A program made the position numbers and the translations under genes. The notes under the pieces were generated by a model, which did not search any database, had not been told where the DNA came from, and saw only the letters and a list, made by a program, of their open reading frames with translations. A DNA stretch of 20,601 nucleotides from an uncultured Flavobacterium sp. Its GTDB lineage: Bacteria; Bacteroidota; Bacteroidia; Flavobacteriales; Flavobacteriaceae. The DNA lies in assembly GCF_946479975.1 (NCBI RefSeq), contig NZ_CAMLIX010000069.1, positions 1 to 20,601 on the forward strand, given 5' to 3'. Shown here piece by piece: positions 1 through 6,003 of the stretch (position 1 is the first letter of the stretch; each line of letters starts with the position of its first letter).

Positions 1-209
1 GCATCTCCGTGATCGTGAATCGTTGTTCCGTCTACAAAATAGCTTTTTCCGTCAATACGAACGGCTAAATCACAGCTTTTGCCTTTCATCCCAAATTGGC
101 ATTCTCCGCATGAAGCTTCTACGATCGTTGGTTTATCAAATTTCTTTTTGCTTTGAGCTTGTATGGCGATTCCAATAAACAGGAAAGCTGCTAAAAATAT
201 ATTTTTCAT
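1..209 (-). CDS. DUF6370-like secreted Cys-rich protein (3' end cut off by window)
   Basis: The 5' part of a small protein; the gene runs off the left edge, so only 69 codons are visible. It starts with a lysine and a hydrophobic stretch (residues 1-19, MKNIFLAAFLFIGIAIQAQ) that reads as a signal peptide cut after the AQ. The mature part contains EASCGECQFGMKGKSC, then DLAVRIDGKSYFVDG, then a His-rich DHGDA. This pattern of three closely spaced cysteines matches what I remember of the DUF6370 family of small Flavobacterium exported proteins; the family name is recalled, not searched. The cysteines and histidines could bind a metal, but that is inference. The ATG lies two bases after the purT stop codon, so the two genes are almost certainly co-transcribed. 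Confidence 0.65.
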   Translation of the reverse strand, partial: MKNIFLAAFLFIGIAIQAQSKKKFDKPTIVEASCGECQFGMKGKSCDLAVRIDGKSYFVDGTTIHDHGD

Positions 210-211
210 AG

Positions 212-1372
212 TTAAGAATTTACAGTTATTAATTTTGCCGTTTCTTTGGCGCGTTCTGTTACTTCGTTAATTGGAGTTGAAAGTGAATCGTGACTTAAAA
301 CAACACCCATTCTTCGGTAAAGTCTTGAAGTTGGTTTTCCGAAAATCCTGAAATCAGTTTTTGGTAAAGCGGCTACTTTTTCAATTCCGGTAAAAGTTGG
401 ATTTGCAGAATCTTCTGAAGCTAAAATTACAGCACTTGCTCCGGCTTTTTCTAAAGTAATTTCGAAAATAGGAAGACTTAAAATCGCACGTAAATGCAAT
501 TCAAATTCGTTGAAATTTTGTGTTCCTGCTAAAGTTACCATTCCCGTATCGTGCGGACGCGGAGAAAGTTCAGAGAAATAAACGCCTTCAATAGTCAGGA
601 AAAATTCAACACCAAAAAGGCCGGCACCGCCAAGTGCTTCGGTAATTTTTTCGGCCATATCTTGCGCTTCATACAAATCTTTTTCTGAAACCAAAGCCGG
701 CTGCCAGCTTTCCTGATAATCGCCTCGTTCTTGTCGGTGACCAATTGGCGCACAAAATAAAGTTGGATTGTTATTTTGAGTAATCGTTAAAAGTGTGATT
801 TCAGAATTGAAATCTACGAAAGCTTCTACAATCACTTCTATAACATCGCCACGCGAACCTGCAACGGCATATTGCCAAGCTTTTTCGATATCACCTTCAG
901 TTTTAATTGTTGATTGTCCTTTTCCTGATGAAGACATTAATGGTTTTACCACACACGGAATCCCTACTTCTTGAACGGCTTTCTGTAATTCTTCTGCCGA
1001 TGTTGCATATTGGTATTTTGCCGTTTTTAATCCAAGTTCTTTAGATGCTAAATCACGGATTGCTTTACGGTTCATGGTAAAGTTGGCCGCTTTCGCTGAA
1101 GGAACAACGGTAATTCCTTGCTTTTCGTAATCGTAAAAACGTTCGGTACGAATGGCTTCTATTTCGGGAACGATAAAATCAGGTTTGTGTTTGGCTACGA
1201 TTCGGTCAAGTGCTTCGCCGTCCAGCATATTGATAACTTCAAAGCCGTGTGCAACTTGCATGGCTGGTGCGTTTTCGTAACTGTCAACTGCGATTATGGT
1301 TTGTCCGATTCGTTGTGCTGCGATGACAAATTCTTTGCCTAATTCACCTGAACCTAGGAGTAATATTTTCAT
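212..1372 (-). CDS. purT: Formate-dependent phosphoribosylglycinamide formyltransferase (GAR transformylase 2)
   Basis: PurT makes formyl-GAR from GAR, formate and ATP in the third step of purine synthesis, a folate-independent alternative to PurN, in the cytoplasm. The protein is 386 aa, close to E. coli PurT (about 392). It opens with a nucleotide-binding strand and turn ([14 protein letters not shown]) and has the ATP-grasp lid [14 protein letters not shown] near residue 150. It also has the metal and ATP segment GVEFF...[18 protein letters not shown] near residues 260-285. The frame stays open 26 codons further upstream to 1450, but that part lies in a repeat and across the likely promoter, so the ATG at 1372, where family similarity begins, is chosen. 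A small secreted-protein gene follows after two bases. The promoter candidate is at 1399-1430. Confidence 0.95.
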   Translation of the reverse strand: MKILLLGSGELGKEFVIAAQRIGQTIIAVDSYENAPAMQVAHGFEVINMLDGEALDRIVAKHKPDFIVPEIEAIRTERFYDYEKQGITVVPSAKAANFTMNRKAIRDLASKELGLKTAKYQYATSAEELQKAVQEVGIPCVVKPLMSSSGKGQSTIKTEGDIEKAWQYAVAGSRGDVIEVIVEAFVDFNSEITLLTITQNNNPTLFCAPIGHRQERGDYQESWQPALVSEKDLYEAQDMAEKITEALGGAGLFGVEFFLTIEGVYFSELSPRPHDTGMVTLAGTQNFNEFELHLRAILSLPIFEITLEKAGASAVILASEDSANPTFTGIEKVAALPKTDFRIFGKPTSRLYRRMGVVLSHDSLSTPINEVTERAKETAKLITVNS

Positions 1373-1398
1373 TTTGGAGTGTTGTATTGTTGGAGAAG

Positions 1399-1430
1399 TA
1401 AAAGTAGGGAAAAATGTTTTTAACCGCAAA
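1399..1430 (-). promoter_or_regulatory. Likely purT promoter, with its -33 box inside a repeat
   Basis: Read on the minus strand: TTTG (1430-1427), 20 bases, then TACTTTTA (1406-1399). This fits the Bacteroidota pattern TTTG - about 20 - TAnnTTTG with one mismatch in the last base. The predicted transcript start is about 20 bases before the purT ATG. The TTTG is one of the units of the CGCAAAG repeat at 1421-1462. Confidence 0.55.
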
Positions 1431-1462
1431 GTTCGCAAAGATTTACGCAAAGAACGCTAAGT
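1421..1462. repeat. CGCAAAG-type intergenic repeat, two units of about 22 bp
   Basis: The stretch contains CCGCAAAG, TTCGCAAAG, TTACGCAAAG and AACGCTAAG in succession, giving two diverged units of about 22 bp. The same architecture, with CGCAGAG in place of CGCAAAG, occurs at 17582-17625 and 18041-18083. Such sequences are common between Flavobacterium genes (from memory). It lies directly upstream of the purT core promoter. Confidence 0.7.
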
Positions 1463-1498
1463 TTTTGTTTTTAAGTTAAAGTAAAGGATTGTAGATAG

Positions 1499-1534
1499 TT
1501 CTCTCGCAGATCTTGCAGATTCAACAGATTTTTT
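1499..1534 (+). repeat. CGCAGAT-type repeat, copy 1
   Basis: Begins TTCTCTCGCAGATCTTGCAG and continues with further CAGATT units into a T-run. The second copy at 2186-2219 lies in the same orientation, about 690 bp away, on the other side of a small membrane-protein gene. Confidence 0.55.
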
Positions 1535-1541
1535 TAAGATT

Positions 1542-1667
1542 AATTGCCTCCAGCTTTAGCTGGAGGAATTGTGATGAAAATAGTTTAGGGATTTAGCCTA
1601 AAATAAAGTTTGGCTAAAGCCTTGTTGGGAATTATTATTTTACCTCCAGCTAAAGCTGGAGGCAATT
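1542..1667. repeat. REP-like doublet with perfect 25-bp inverted arms
   Basis: The left arm (1542-1566) and right arm (1643-1667) are exact reverse complements over 25 bases. Each arm is itself a hairpin: CCTCCAGCT, two bases, AGCTGGAGG (1547-1566 and 1643-1662). In the 76-base interior, TTTAGCC (1592-1598) faces GGCTAAA (1612-1618). Nested palindromes in inverted pairs are the hallmark of REP doublets mobilised by IS200-like RAYT transposases. No transposase gene is in this window, so that link is inference. The right arm ends five bases before the stop codon of the next minus-strand gene, so it could also act as that gene's 3' hairpin. Confidence 0.7.
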
Positions 1668-1671
1668 CAAT

Positions 1672-2145
1672 TTAGGATTGTCTATTTTGACTTGCTTTTA
1701 CAATTATTAAACTACTTAAAAAAGTTAAAAACATTAATACAAATGATAGAAACAAAATCATTAGTAAAGAATATAAAATGACATATGGAATTTGTGATCT
1801 TAGCACAACAGAAATTCCATTCATAAATAGTCCAATTGTATAGATTGTAAAAAAGGCAATTATAATTTTTGAACTTACTCCAAAAGAAAATTGCGAGCAG
1901 GCTTTAAAATAAGAGATTTGATTTAATGGAAAGCTGATTTTTTTCGCGGTATTCCAAAAAAGAAAAATAATAAATAAAGGAAATAAAATACCCCAGAAAA
2001 TCGGATTCCAAAACACACCAAAGTCACATATTTGAATACATAAATCGATGAAAAGACTTTTTGAAAAAGTAAGAAATGGAAAAAATGAACTTACAAAAAT
2101 CCCGGCAATTATTGCGTATTTGTGAATGTTGTTTTTTGATTCCAT
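1672..2145 (-). CDS. Small integral membrane protein, function unknown
   Basis: A 157-residue protein that I do not recognise. It is strongly hydrophobic, with about four predicted membrane spans near residues 9-29, 46-66, 92-112 and 118-150. The short polar loops include a Lys/Asn-rich segment at about 67-80 and a charged end (VKASQNRQS). No catalytic motif or conserved cysteine pattern is evident. The codon pattern and clean hydrophobic periodicity argue that it is a real gene. A TAnnTTT-like box (TACCTTTA, 2169-2162) lies 16 bases upstream of the ATG. It stands alone between two repeat-rich gaps, with direct repeats on both sides, so it may be an accessory gene. Confidence 0.6.
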   Translation of the reverse strand: MESKNNIHKYAIIAGIFVSSFFPFLTFSKSLFIDLCIQICDFGVFWNPIFWGILFPLFIIFLFWNTAKKISFPLNQISYFKACSQFSFGVSSKIIIAFFTIYTIGLFMNGISVVLRSQIPYVILYSLLMILFLSFVLMFLTFLSSLIIVKASQNRQS

Positions 2146-2185
2146 TTAAATATTTTGAGAGTAAAGGTAAATAAAATAGGAATTA

Positions 2186-2219
2186 TTCTCCCGCAGATTT
2201 TACAGATTTGGGAGATTTT
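2186..2219 (+). repeat. CGCAGAT-type repeat, copy 2
   Basis: Begins TTCTCCCGCAGATTTTACAG and continues with AGATT units into a T-rich end. It matches the copy at 1499-1534 at most positions of its first 27 bases and has the same orientation. Confidence 0.55.
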
Positions 2220-2255
2220 ATTTATTGTAATTTTATATTAAGTAACCACAAAGTA

Positions 2256-2356
2256 TGTCATTTCGACGTAAGGAGAAATCACACTAGAAGCTCTACAAAG
2301 ATTGGCACTTTACTTTGTAGAATCCCGCGTGGGATTTCTCGTTCCTCGAAATGACA
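2256..2356. repeat. TGTCATTTCGA inverted-repeat element, copy A (101 bp)
   Basis: TGTCATTTCGA (2256-2266) and TCGAAATGACA (2346-2356) are perfect 11-bp inverted ends. Inside them GAGAAATC (2273-2280) faces GATTTCTC (2333-2340). Within that are two hairpins: CTACAAAG (2293-2300) with CTTTGTAG (2313-2320), and AATCCCGCGTGGGATT (2321-2336). The second hairpin competes with the inner stem for 2333-2336. A related element is at 20442-20569. No coding capacity. The form is that of a small non-autonomous (MITE-like) repeat. Confidence 0.75.
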
Positions 2357-2415
2357 AGATTGTGGAGAATTGTGTTGTGAATAATTGTTTATTAATAAAC
2401 TAAAACTTATCGTTA

Positions 2416-2511
2416 ATCCGTTTGCGTGAGGGATAGAAGTGGAAAGCCCGGAGCCTGACGGAGGAAGTGCGAGGACTTGTAACGGATAGCCCGACCCGGA
2501 GGGGCACGCCC
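2416..2511. ncRNA. GC-rich structured intergenic element, copy 1 (possible Flavobacteria-specific RNA)
   Basis: A GC-rich island in AT-rich DNA. It shares with 5826-5916 the blocks CCGTTTGCGTGAGGGATAG at the left and CGGATAGCCCGACCC then GAGGGGCACGCCC at the right. Possible pairings are GCGTG (2424-2428) with CACGC (2505-2509), and ATCCGTT (2416-2422) with AACGGAT (2481-2487). These two cross, so they form a pseudoknot or are alternatives. AGCCC and GGGGC can also pair. The middle is variable. It may belong to a known Flavobacteria RNA motif such as Flavo-1, but that name is a guess. The strand is unsettled: read on minus, it starts about eight bases beyond the terminator stem of the U32 gene. 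Confidence 0.55.
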
Positions 2512-2550
2512 AAAATAAAAAACCGATACTTCTTTTGAAAGTATCGGTTT
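2512..2550 (-). terminator. Rho-independent terminator of the U32 gene
   Basis: AAACCGATACTT (2520-2531) and AAGTATCGGTTT (2539-2550) form a perfect 12-bp stem with a 7-base loop. It lies five bases after the stop codon and runs into a T-rich tail (TTTTTTATTTT) on the minus strand. Confidence 0.9.
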
Positions 2551-2555
2551 GTATA

Positions 2556-4424
2556 TTAATGATATTGATTTTCTTCAATTTCAAATTCGGCATCTTTTTC
2601 CCAGATTTCCATTTCGCAGGGTTTACAGTTGAATTTTAGTTTGTATTCTAATTCTCCCTGTTTTAGTACTAATGGTTCTTTTACCTTAACACCAACAATG
2701 TCTTTTTGGTGAATTGGACATTTTTTTAATTCGTATTTGATGCAATATTTGGTTGTCATTACACGAGATTTTCCTGGATCCCATTGTAATTCGAATGCTT
2801 TTTCGATTTCGGTTACACCGTGGCGTTCGTAGAATTTACGAGCGGTTTTGTTGGAAACGTTGTACATAAAATCCAGTTTGGTTTCTGGATAAGGATGTGA
2901 CGTTTTTACCAATTGGTGTTCTTCACGTTTATAATTTGCCAAACGAATTTCCGATAATTGTTCGAAAACATTTCTTCTCATTTCGTTGATTTTTGAAATA
3001 GGAAGGAACCAGTTTTGAGAGAACATAATATTAATTTCATCGGCGCTGTAAGGTGTAAAACCTGTTTTTGCCAATTGAACTTTAATGTTTTCTTCTATTG
3101 ATTCGCCAGTTTTAGTCTGCTCTTTTGCGTGCTCTAGTTTTACTTTGCTTACGTTTCCATCTTCGTCGGTTGCGATTAATTCAAAGCCGTTTTCGTTTTC
3201 GGTAAGCAATAAAGTTGTTCCGATTTTACGGATCGCACTGTCTTCTCTTTCAACAATTTTGATGAAAGCTATATCGTTGTTTCGATAAATGAAAGTTCCG
3301 TCTTTGATTTCTTTAAGAACGTTTGGATAAACTTTTCCGTTTTCAGCTTTGTTTACATAAATCCCGTCTGCTTCGTTGTTTTCGTTGATGAAGCAAAGTC
3401 CGTCACCGTTGTTTAGTAATTCACCGTTTTCTATTTCGTAAGCGCCTCCAATTGTTTGGATCAATTTACCAATATATTGCCCTTTTGATTTTGGACTTTC
3501 CCAAGAACCAATACTCGCATGTCTTTCGTTTACGAAATAATCCGTGTAACCACGGTTGAAAGTTCTGTTTAAAGTAGAATCGAAAGTATACGTACATTTT
3601 CCAGAAGAAGCTTTGGTGTATTTGTCGCTTCCTTCTAAATAACTGTCTAATTTTTGACGTAAATACGATACGTTGTTTTTAACATAAGCCACATCTTTTA
3701 ATCTTCCTTCAATTTTGAAAGAAACAATTCCAGCTTCAATTAAATTTGGAATTTGATCTGAAACATCCAAATCTTTAATCGAAAGCAAGTGACTGTTTTT
3801 GATTAAAGTTTCTCCGTTTCCATCGATTAAGTTATACGGTAAACGGCAGTTTTGAGCGCAAGAACCACGGTTGGCGCTGCGTTCTCCGTTTGCCACACTC
3901 ATATAACAGTTTCCGCTGAACGATACACAAAGTGCACCGGTTACGAAAAACTCTAATTCAACATCGGCTTCGTCGTAGATTGTTTTAATTTGGTGAAGGT
4001 TTAATTCACGTGCTAAAACCACACGTTTGATTCCGGCATCTTTAAGGAATTTGATTTTATCGGCGTCGCGGTTATTGGCTTGTGTGCTGGCGTGAAGTAC
4101 GATAGGAGGTAAGTCCATTTCCATAATCGCCATATCCTGAATAATCAGGGCATCAACACCAATTCCGTATAATTCCCAAATCATGGCGCGACAGGTATCT
4201 AATTCGTTGTCGTACAAAATGGTATTCATTACCACAAAAACCTGAGCGTTAAATAAGTGCGCATATTTTACTAATGCTGCAACATCTTCAATAGAGTTGT
4301 TGGCATTAGAACGTGCTCCAAATTGTGGCGCACCAATATATACTGCATCTGCACCGCTGTTGATAGCTGCCATTCCACCAATTAAATCTCTGGCTGGAGC
4401 TAATATTTCAATCTTCTTCTTCAT
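2556..4424 (-). CDS. U32-family protein (RlhA/TrhP-type RNA hydroxylation factor)
   Basis: A 622-aa member of the U32 'peptidase' family. The best-studied bacterial relatives, E. coli RlhA (YdcP, about 650 aa) and TrhP (YegQ, shorter), are Fe-S proteins needed for hydroxylation of 23S rRNA C2501 and tRNA U34. The length here suits the RlhA-like type. The barrel begins at MKKKIEILAPARDLIGGMAA and has GADAVYIGAPQFGARSNANN at about 24-43. The four-cysteine cluster is at C166, C173, C189 and C193 (C-x6-C-x15-C-x3-C), with the ERSANRGSCAQNCR signature. The C-terminus adds two Cys pairs (CIKYELKKC, CKPC). A weak promoter match is GACCTTTG (4476-4469). The gene stands alone with its own terminator. 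The family is certain; the RNA substrate and any true protease activity are not. Confidence 0.88.
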   Translation of the reverse strand: MKKKIEILAPARDLIGGMAAINSGADAVYIGAPQFGARSNANNSIEDVAALVKYAHLFNAQVFVVMNTILYDNELDTCRAMIWELYGIGVDALIIQDMAIMEMDLPPIVLHASTQANNRDADKIKFLKDAGIKRVVLARELNLHQIKTIYDEADVELEFFVTGALCVSFSGNCYMSVANGERSANRGSCAQNCRLPYNLIDGNGETLIKNSHLLSIKDLDVSDQIPNLIEAGIVSFKIEGRLKDVAYVKNNVSYLRQKLDSYLEGSDKYTKASSGKCTYTFDSTLNRTFNRGYTDYFVNERHASIGSWESPKSKGQYIGKLIQTIGGAYEIENGELLNNGDGLCFINENNEADGIYVNKAENGKVYPNVLKEIKDGTFIYRNNDIAFIKIVEREDSAIRKIGTTLLLTENENGFELIATDEDGNVSKVKLEHAKEQTKTGESIEENIKVQLAKTGFTPYSADEINIMFSQNWFLPISKINEMRRNVFEQLSEIRLANYKREEHQLVKTSHPYPETKLDFMYNVSNKTARKFYERHGVTEIEKAFELQWDPGKSRVMTTKYCIKYELKKCPIHQKDIVGVKVKEPLVLKQGELEYKLKFNCKPCEMEIWEKDAEFEIEENQYH

Positions 4425-4553
4425 TTTTAAAACTTTAGGCTTTTGTGGTATTCACGAAAAAAAGTGTGCAAAGGTCTTATAAAATATTTGAGATTGCTAA
4501 TGATGAAGCGATTTTTTTGAAATTGTTAACTTTAAGATGGTTAAGATCTTTAT

Positions 4554-4682
4554 TTATTGATGTAATTTATAATATTTGTTTCTTTCTTCCTCAGAGAAAT
4601 AAAATTTAAATCCAGTTTGTCGCACCTCTATATCAAAATTTCGTTTCACAGTAAAACTGGTTTCAAAAACGGTTGCTAATTA
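4554..4682 (-). pseudogene. Possible coding tail cut off by an in-frame stop
   Basis: Directly after the TAA (4682-4680) of the preceding membrane-protein gene, the same frame stays open for 41 codons up to a second TAA (4556-4554). The tail reads plausibly as protein (residues such as ETSFTVKRNFDIEV and KFYFSEEERNKYYKL, with charged and aromatic positions alternating) and has no ATG of its own. It may be the original C-terminus of a protein of about 151 aa, now separated by one nonsense codon, or the remnant of another gene. It could also be chance. Confidence 0.4.
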
Positions 4683-5009
4683 TGCTTCGATTACAAATAG
4701 AACTATTGCTAATGTGTAAATGATAATGTCTAGTTTTTTATTTAAATTTATTTTAAGCCCAAATTTATCTATCAAAAATAATACTGTAAAAACGATTAAA
4801 AAATAGGTAAGAAAATCTATCACGAACTCCACTATAAAAAATTGCTGCGCTAGAGAAGTATAGAATGCTGGCGCTTTGTATATTAAAGGAAATCCATATG
4901 TTACACAATCAGAACCGTCAATGACATCTACAATCCACCACTTTGTAAAGAGGATAAATGAGATAAGAGTTAACGGCAGAGATAAAGTTAAAAGTCTTTT
5001 TTTGCTCAT
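4680..5009 (-). CDS. Small membrane protein, function unknown (possibly truncated)
   Basis: A 109-residue protein that I do not recognise. It has an N-terminal span (about 7-25) followed by WWIVDVIDGSDC and a loop (VTYGFPLIYKAPAFYTSL) that may be outside the membrane. A second span lies at about 57-80 and a third at about 93-109, separated by a basic loop (KFGLKINLNKKLD). It ends right at the third span, with no cytoplasmic tail, and the same frame continues past the stop for 41 plausible codons. The gene may therefore have been shortened by a nonsense mutation. A TAnnTTTA-like box (TACTTTA, 5041-5035) lies 25 bases upstream of the ATG. No clear hairpin terminator follows. Confidence 0.55.
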   Translation of the reverse strand: MSKKRLLTLSLPLTLISFILFTKWWIVDVIDGSDCVTYGFPLIYKAPAFYTSLAQQFFIVEFVIDFLTYFLIVFTVLFLIDKFGLKINLNKKLDIIIYTLAIVLFVIEA

Positions 5010-5110
5010 TATTATATTCTATTAATGAAGCTTCTAAAGTAATAAATATTTAACTATATTAAGATATTTTGTCTTTGCGTTAGAACCTGTTTCGATAAAG
5101 TTATTATAAA

Positions 5111-5147
5111 CAAAAAAAACTACCCGATCCTAGAACCGAGTAGTTTT
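5111..5147 (-). terminator. Terminator of the DUF2383 gene
   Basis: AAAACTACCCG (5116-5126) pairs with CGAGTAGTTTT (5137-5147), with one mismatched or wobble position. On the minus strand it is followed by a run of eight T. It lies about 30 bases past the DUF2383 stop codon. Confidence 0.85.
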
Positions 5148-5176
5148 CAAAAAAAAAGCATGAATCGATCGATCGA

Positions 5177-5629
5177 CTAATTAGCTCTCATTTTAATTTG
5201 TGATAAAGTATTTTGAATACTATTCAATTGTTTTGAAACTACTGAAACTTGACTGTGTTCCAAATTATTTTCTTCGAGTGCAGCTTTGTATTTTTCAATT
5301 GCAGCTTCTTCTCCTGTAACGCAGGCATTGATAATTGATTCTGTGTCTCCGCCAGTGAATGATGATTTAATATCTATCCAAGTTCTATGTAAAGCTCCAA
5401 GTGGTCCACCGCCAGAAGTATCTGTTGATTTTCCTAGTTTATTGATTTCGTCTTGTAGTTCAACAATAAATAAAGCTCTTTCTCTTGCATATTCAAGGAA
5501 ATCAGTTTTCATTGCAGGATTTTCTACATGTTCTGCTGCATTTGTATATCCTAGTTTTCCATCTTCAAGAATTGAAATTAATCCTTCTAATGTTTTAACT
5601 GTTTCTTTGGTTTGATCTGTATTTGTCAT
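5177..5629 (-). CDS. DUF2383 / PA2169-family four-helix-bundle protein
   Basis: A 150-residue helical protein. It has TVKTLEGLISILEDGKLGYTNAAEHV at about 10-35, a second helix YARERALFIVELQDEINKLG at about 47-66, a Gly-rich turn (TSGGGPLGALHRTWIDIKSS) at about 72-91, and then EEAAIEKYKAALEE near 107-120. The regularly placed Glu, His and aromatic residues match the PA2169 (DUF2383) family, a ferritin-like four-helix bundle whose biochemical role is not established. In many bacteria such proteins are linked to stress or stationary phase (from memory). There is no signal peptide. A -7-like box, CAACTTTG (5667-5660), is upstream. The stop codon directly abuts ATCGATCGATCGA. Confidence 0.85.
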   Translation of the reverse strand: MTNTDQTKETVKTLEGLISILEDGKLGYTNAAEHVENPAMKTDFLEYARERALFIVELQDEINKLGKSTDTSGGGPLGALHRTWIDIKSSFTGGDTESIINACVTGEEAAIEKYKAALEENNLEHSQVSVVSKQLNSIQNTLSQIKMRAN

Positions 5630-5825
5630 GACCTGTAATTTTTTGAAATTAATATATTACAAAGTTGGTCATTTATAAGATGTTATGTTTTACAGGATTC
5701 CAATTGCTGTTTTATAATATTGTGGAATGGGAATTTTGTAACTGTTTTTTGTTTACCAAGAATTTCTCGAATTTCACTAATTTTAAATACGTTAAGTTTA
5801 TTTTAAAAATGATATTTCTCGTGTA

Positions 5826-5916
5826 CCGTTTGCGTGAGGGATAGGAGCGATATCCTTTTATGGCGGGGTTCGCCATAAAAGATATAGCGGATAGCCCGAC
5901 CCAGAGGGGCACGCCC
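5826..5916. ncRNA. GC-rich structured intergenic element, copy 2
   Basis: It shares the flanking core blocks of copy 1: CCGTTTGCGTGAGGGATAG, CGGATAGCCCGACCC and GAGGGGCACGCCC. The middle is a different sequence but forms a long hairpin, CTTTTATGGCG with CGCCATAAAAG (11 bp, five-base loop), so structure rather than sequence is kept there. GCGTG (5832-5836) can pair with CACGC (5910-5914). CCGTT (5826-5830) can pair with AGCGG (5886-5890) through a G-U where copy 1 has A-T. Read on minus, it starts about 12 bases after the T-run of the aminotransferase terminator, the same setting as copy 1. The rest of the gap, 5630-5825, shows nothing beyond the DUF2383 promoter region. Confidence 0.55.
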
Positions 5917-5927
5917 AAATTAATTTC

Positions 5928-5984
5928 CATAAAAAAACAGCTTAAAGTATAAAAGTGATGAAACTTTTGAACCTTAAGCCGTTT
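5928..5984 (-). terminator. Terminator of the aminotransferase gene
   Basis: AAACAGCTTAA (5935-5945) pairs with TTAAGCCGTTT (5974-5984) over 11 bp, including one G-T wobble. An inner hairpin (AAAAGT with ACTTTT) is enclosed. On the minus strand the stem ends in seven T. Confidence 0.85.
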
Positions 5985-6003
5985 TAGTAAAACTTAGAAT
6001 ATT

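Noticed and set aside
1373..1450. N-terminal extension of PurT
   Set aside because: The extra residues come from a repeat and the promoter region; family similarity begins at the ATG at 1372.
1421..1462. CRISPR array
   Set aside because: Only two diverged units of about 22 bp without spacers of constant length, and no cas gene.
2279..2593. Minus-strand open frame of 104 codons
   Set aside because: It runs across the TGTCATTTCGA element, the GC-rich element, the terminator and the end of the U32 gene; composition follows the repeats, not a protein.
4612..4661. Stem-loop CCAGTTT / AAACTGG as a terminator of the small membrane-protein gene
   Set aside because: Loop of over 30 bases and no T-run; it falls inside the probable coding tail.
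5164..5176. ATCGATCGATCGA between the DUF2383 stop and its terminator
   Set aside because: A short self-complementary run that could be chance; no second copy seen in the window.
5712..5930. Minus-strand open frame of 72 codons
   Set aside because: It is the GC-rich element read as codons plus AT-rich tail; no protein-like pattern or promoter.
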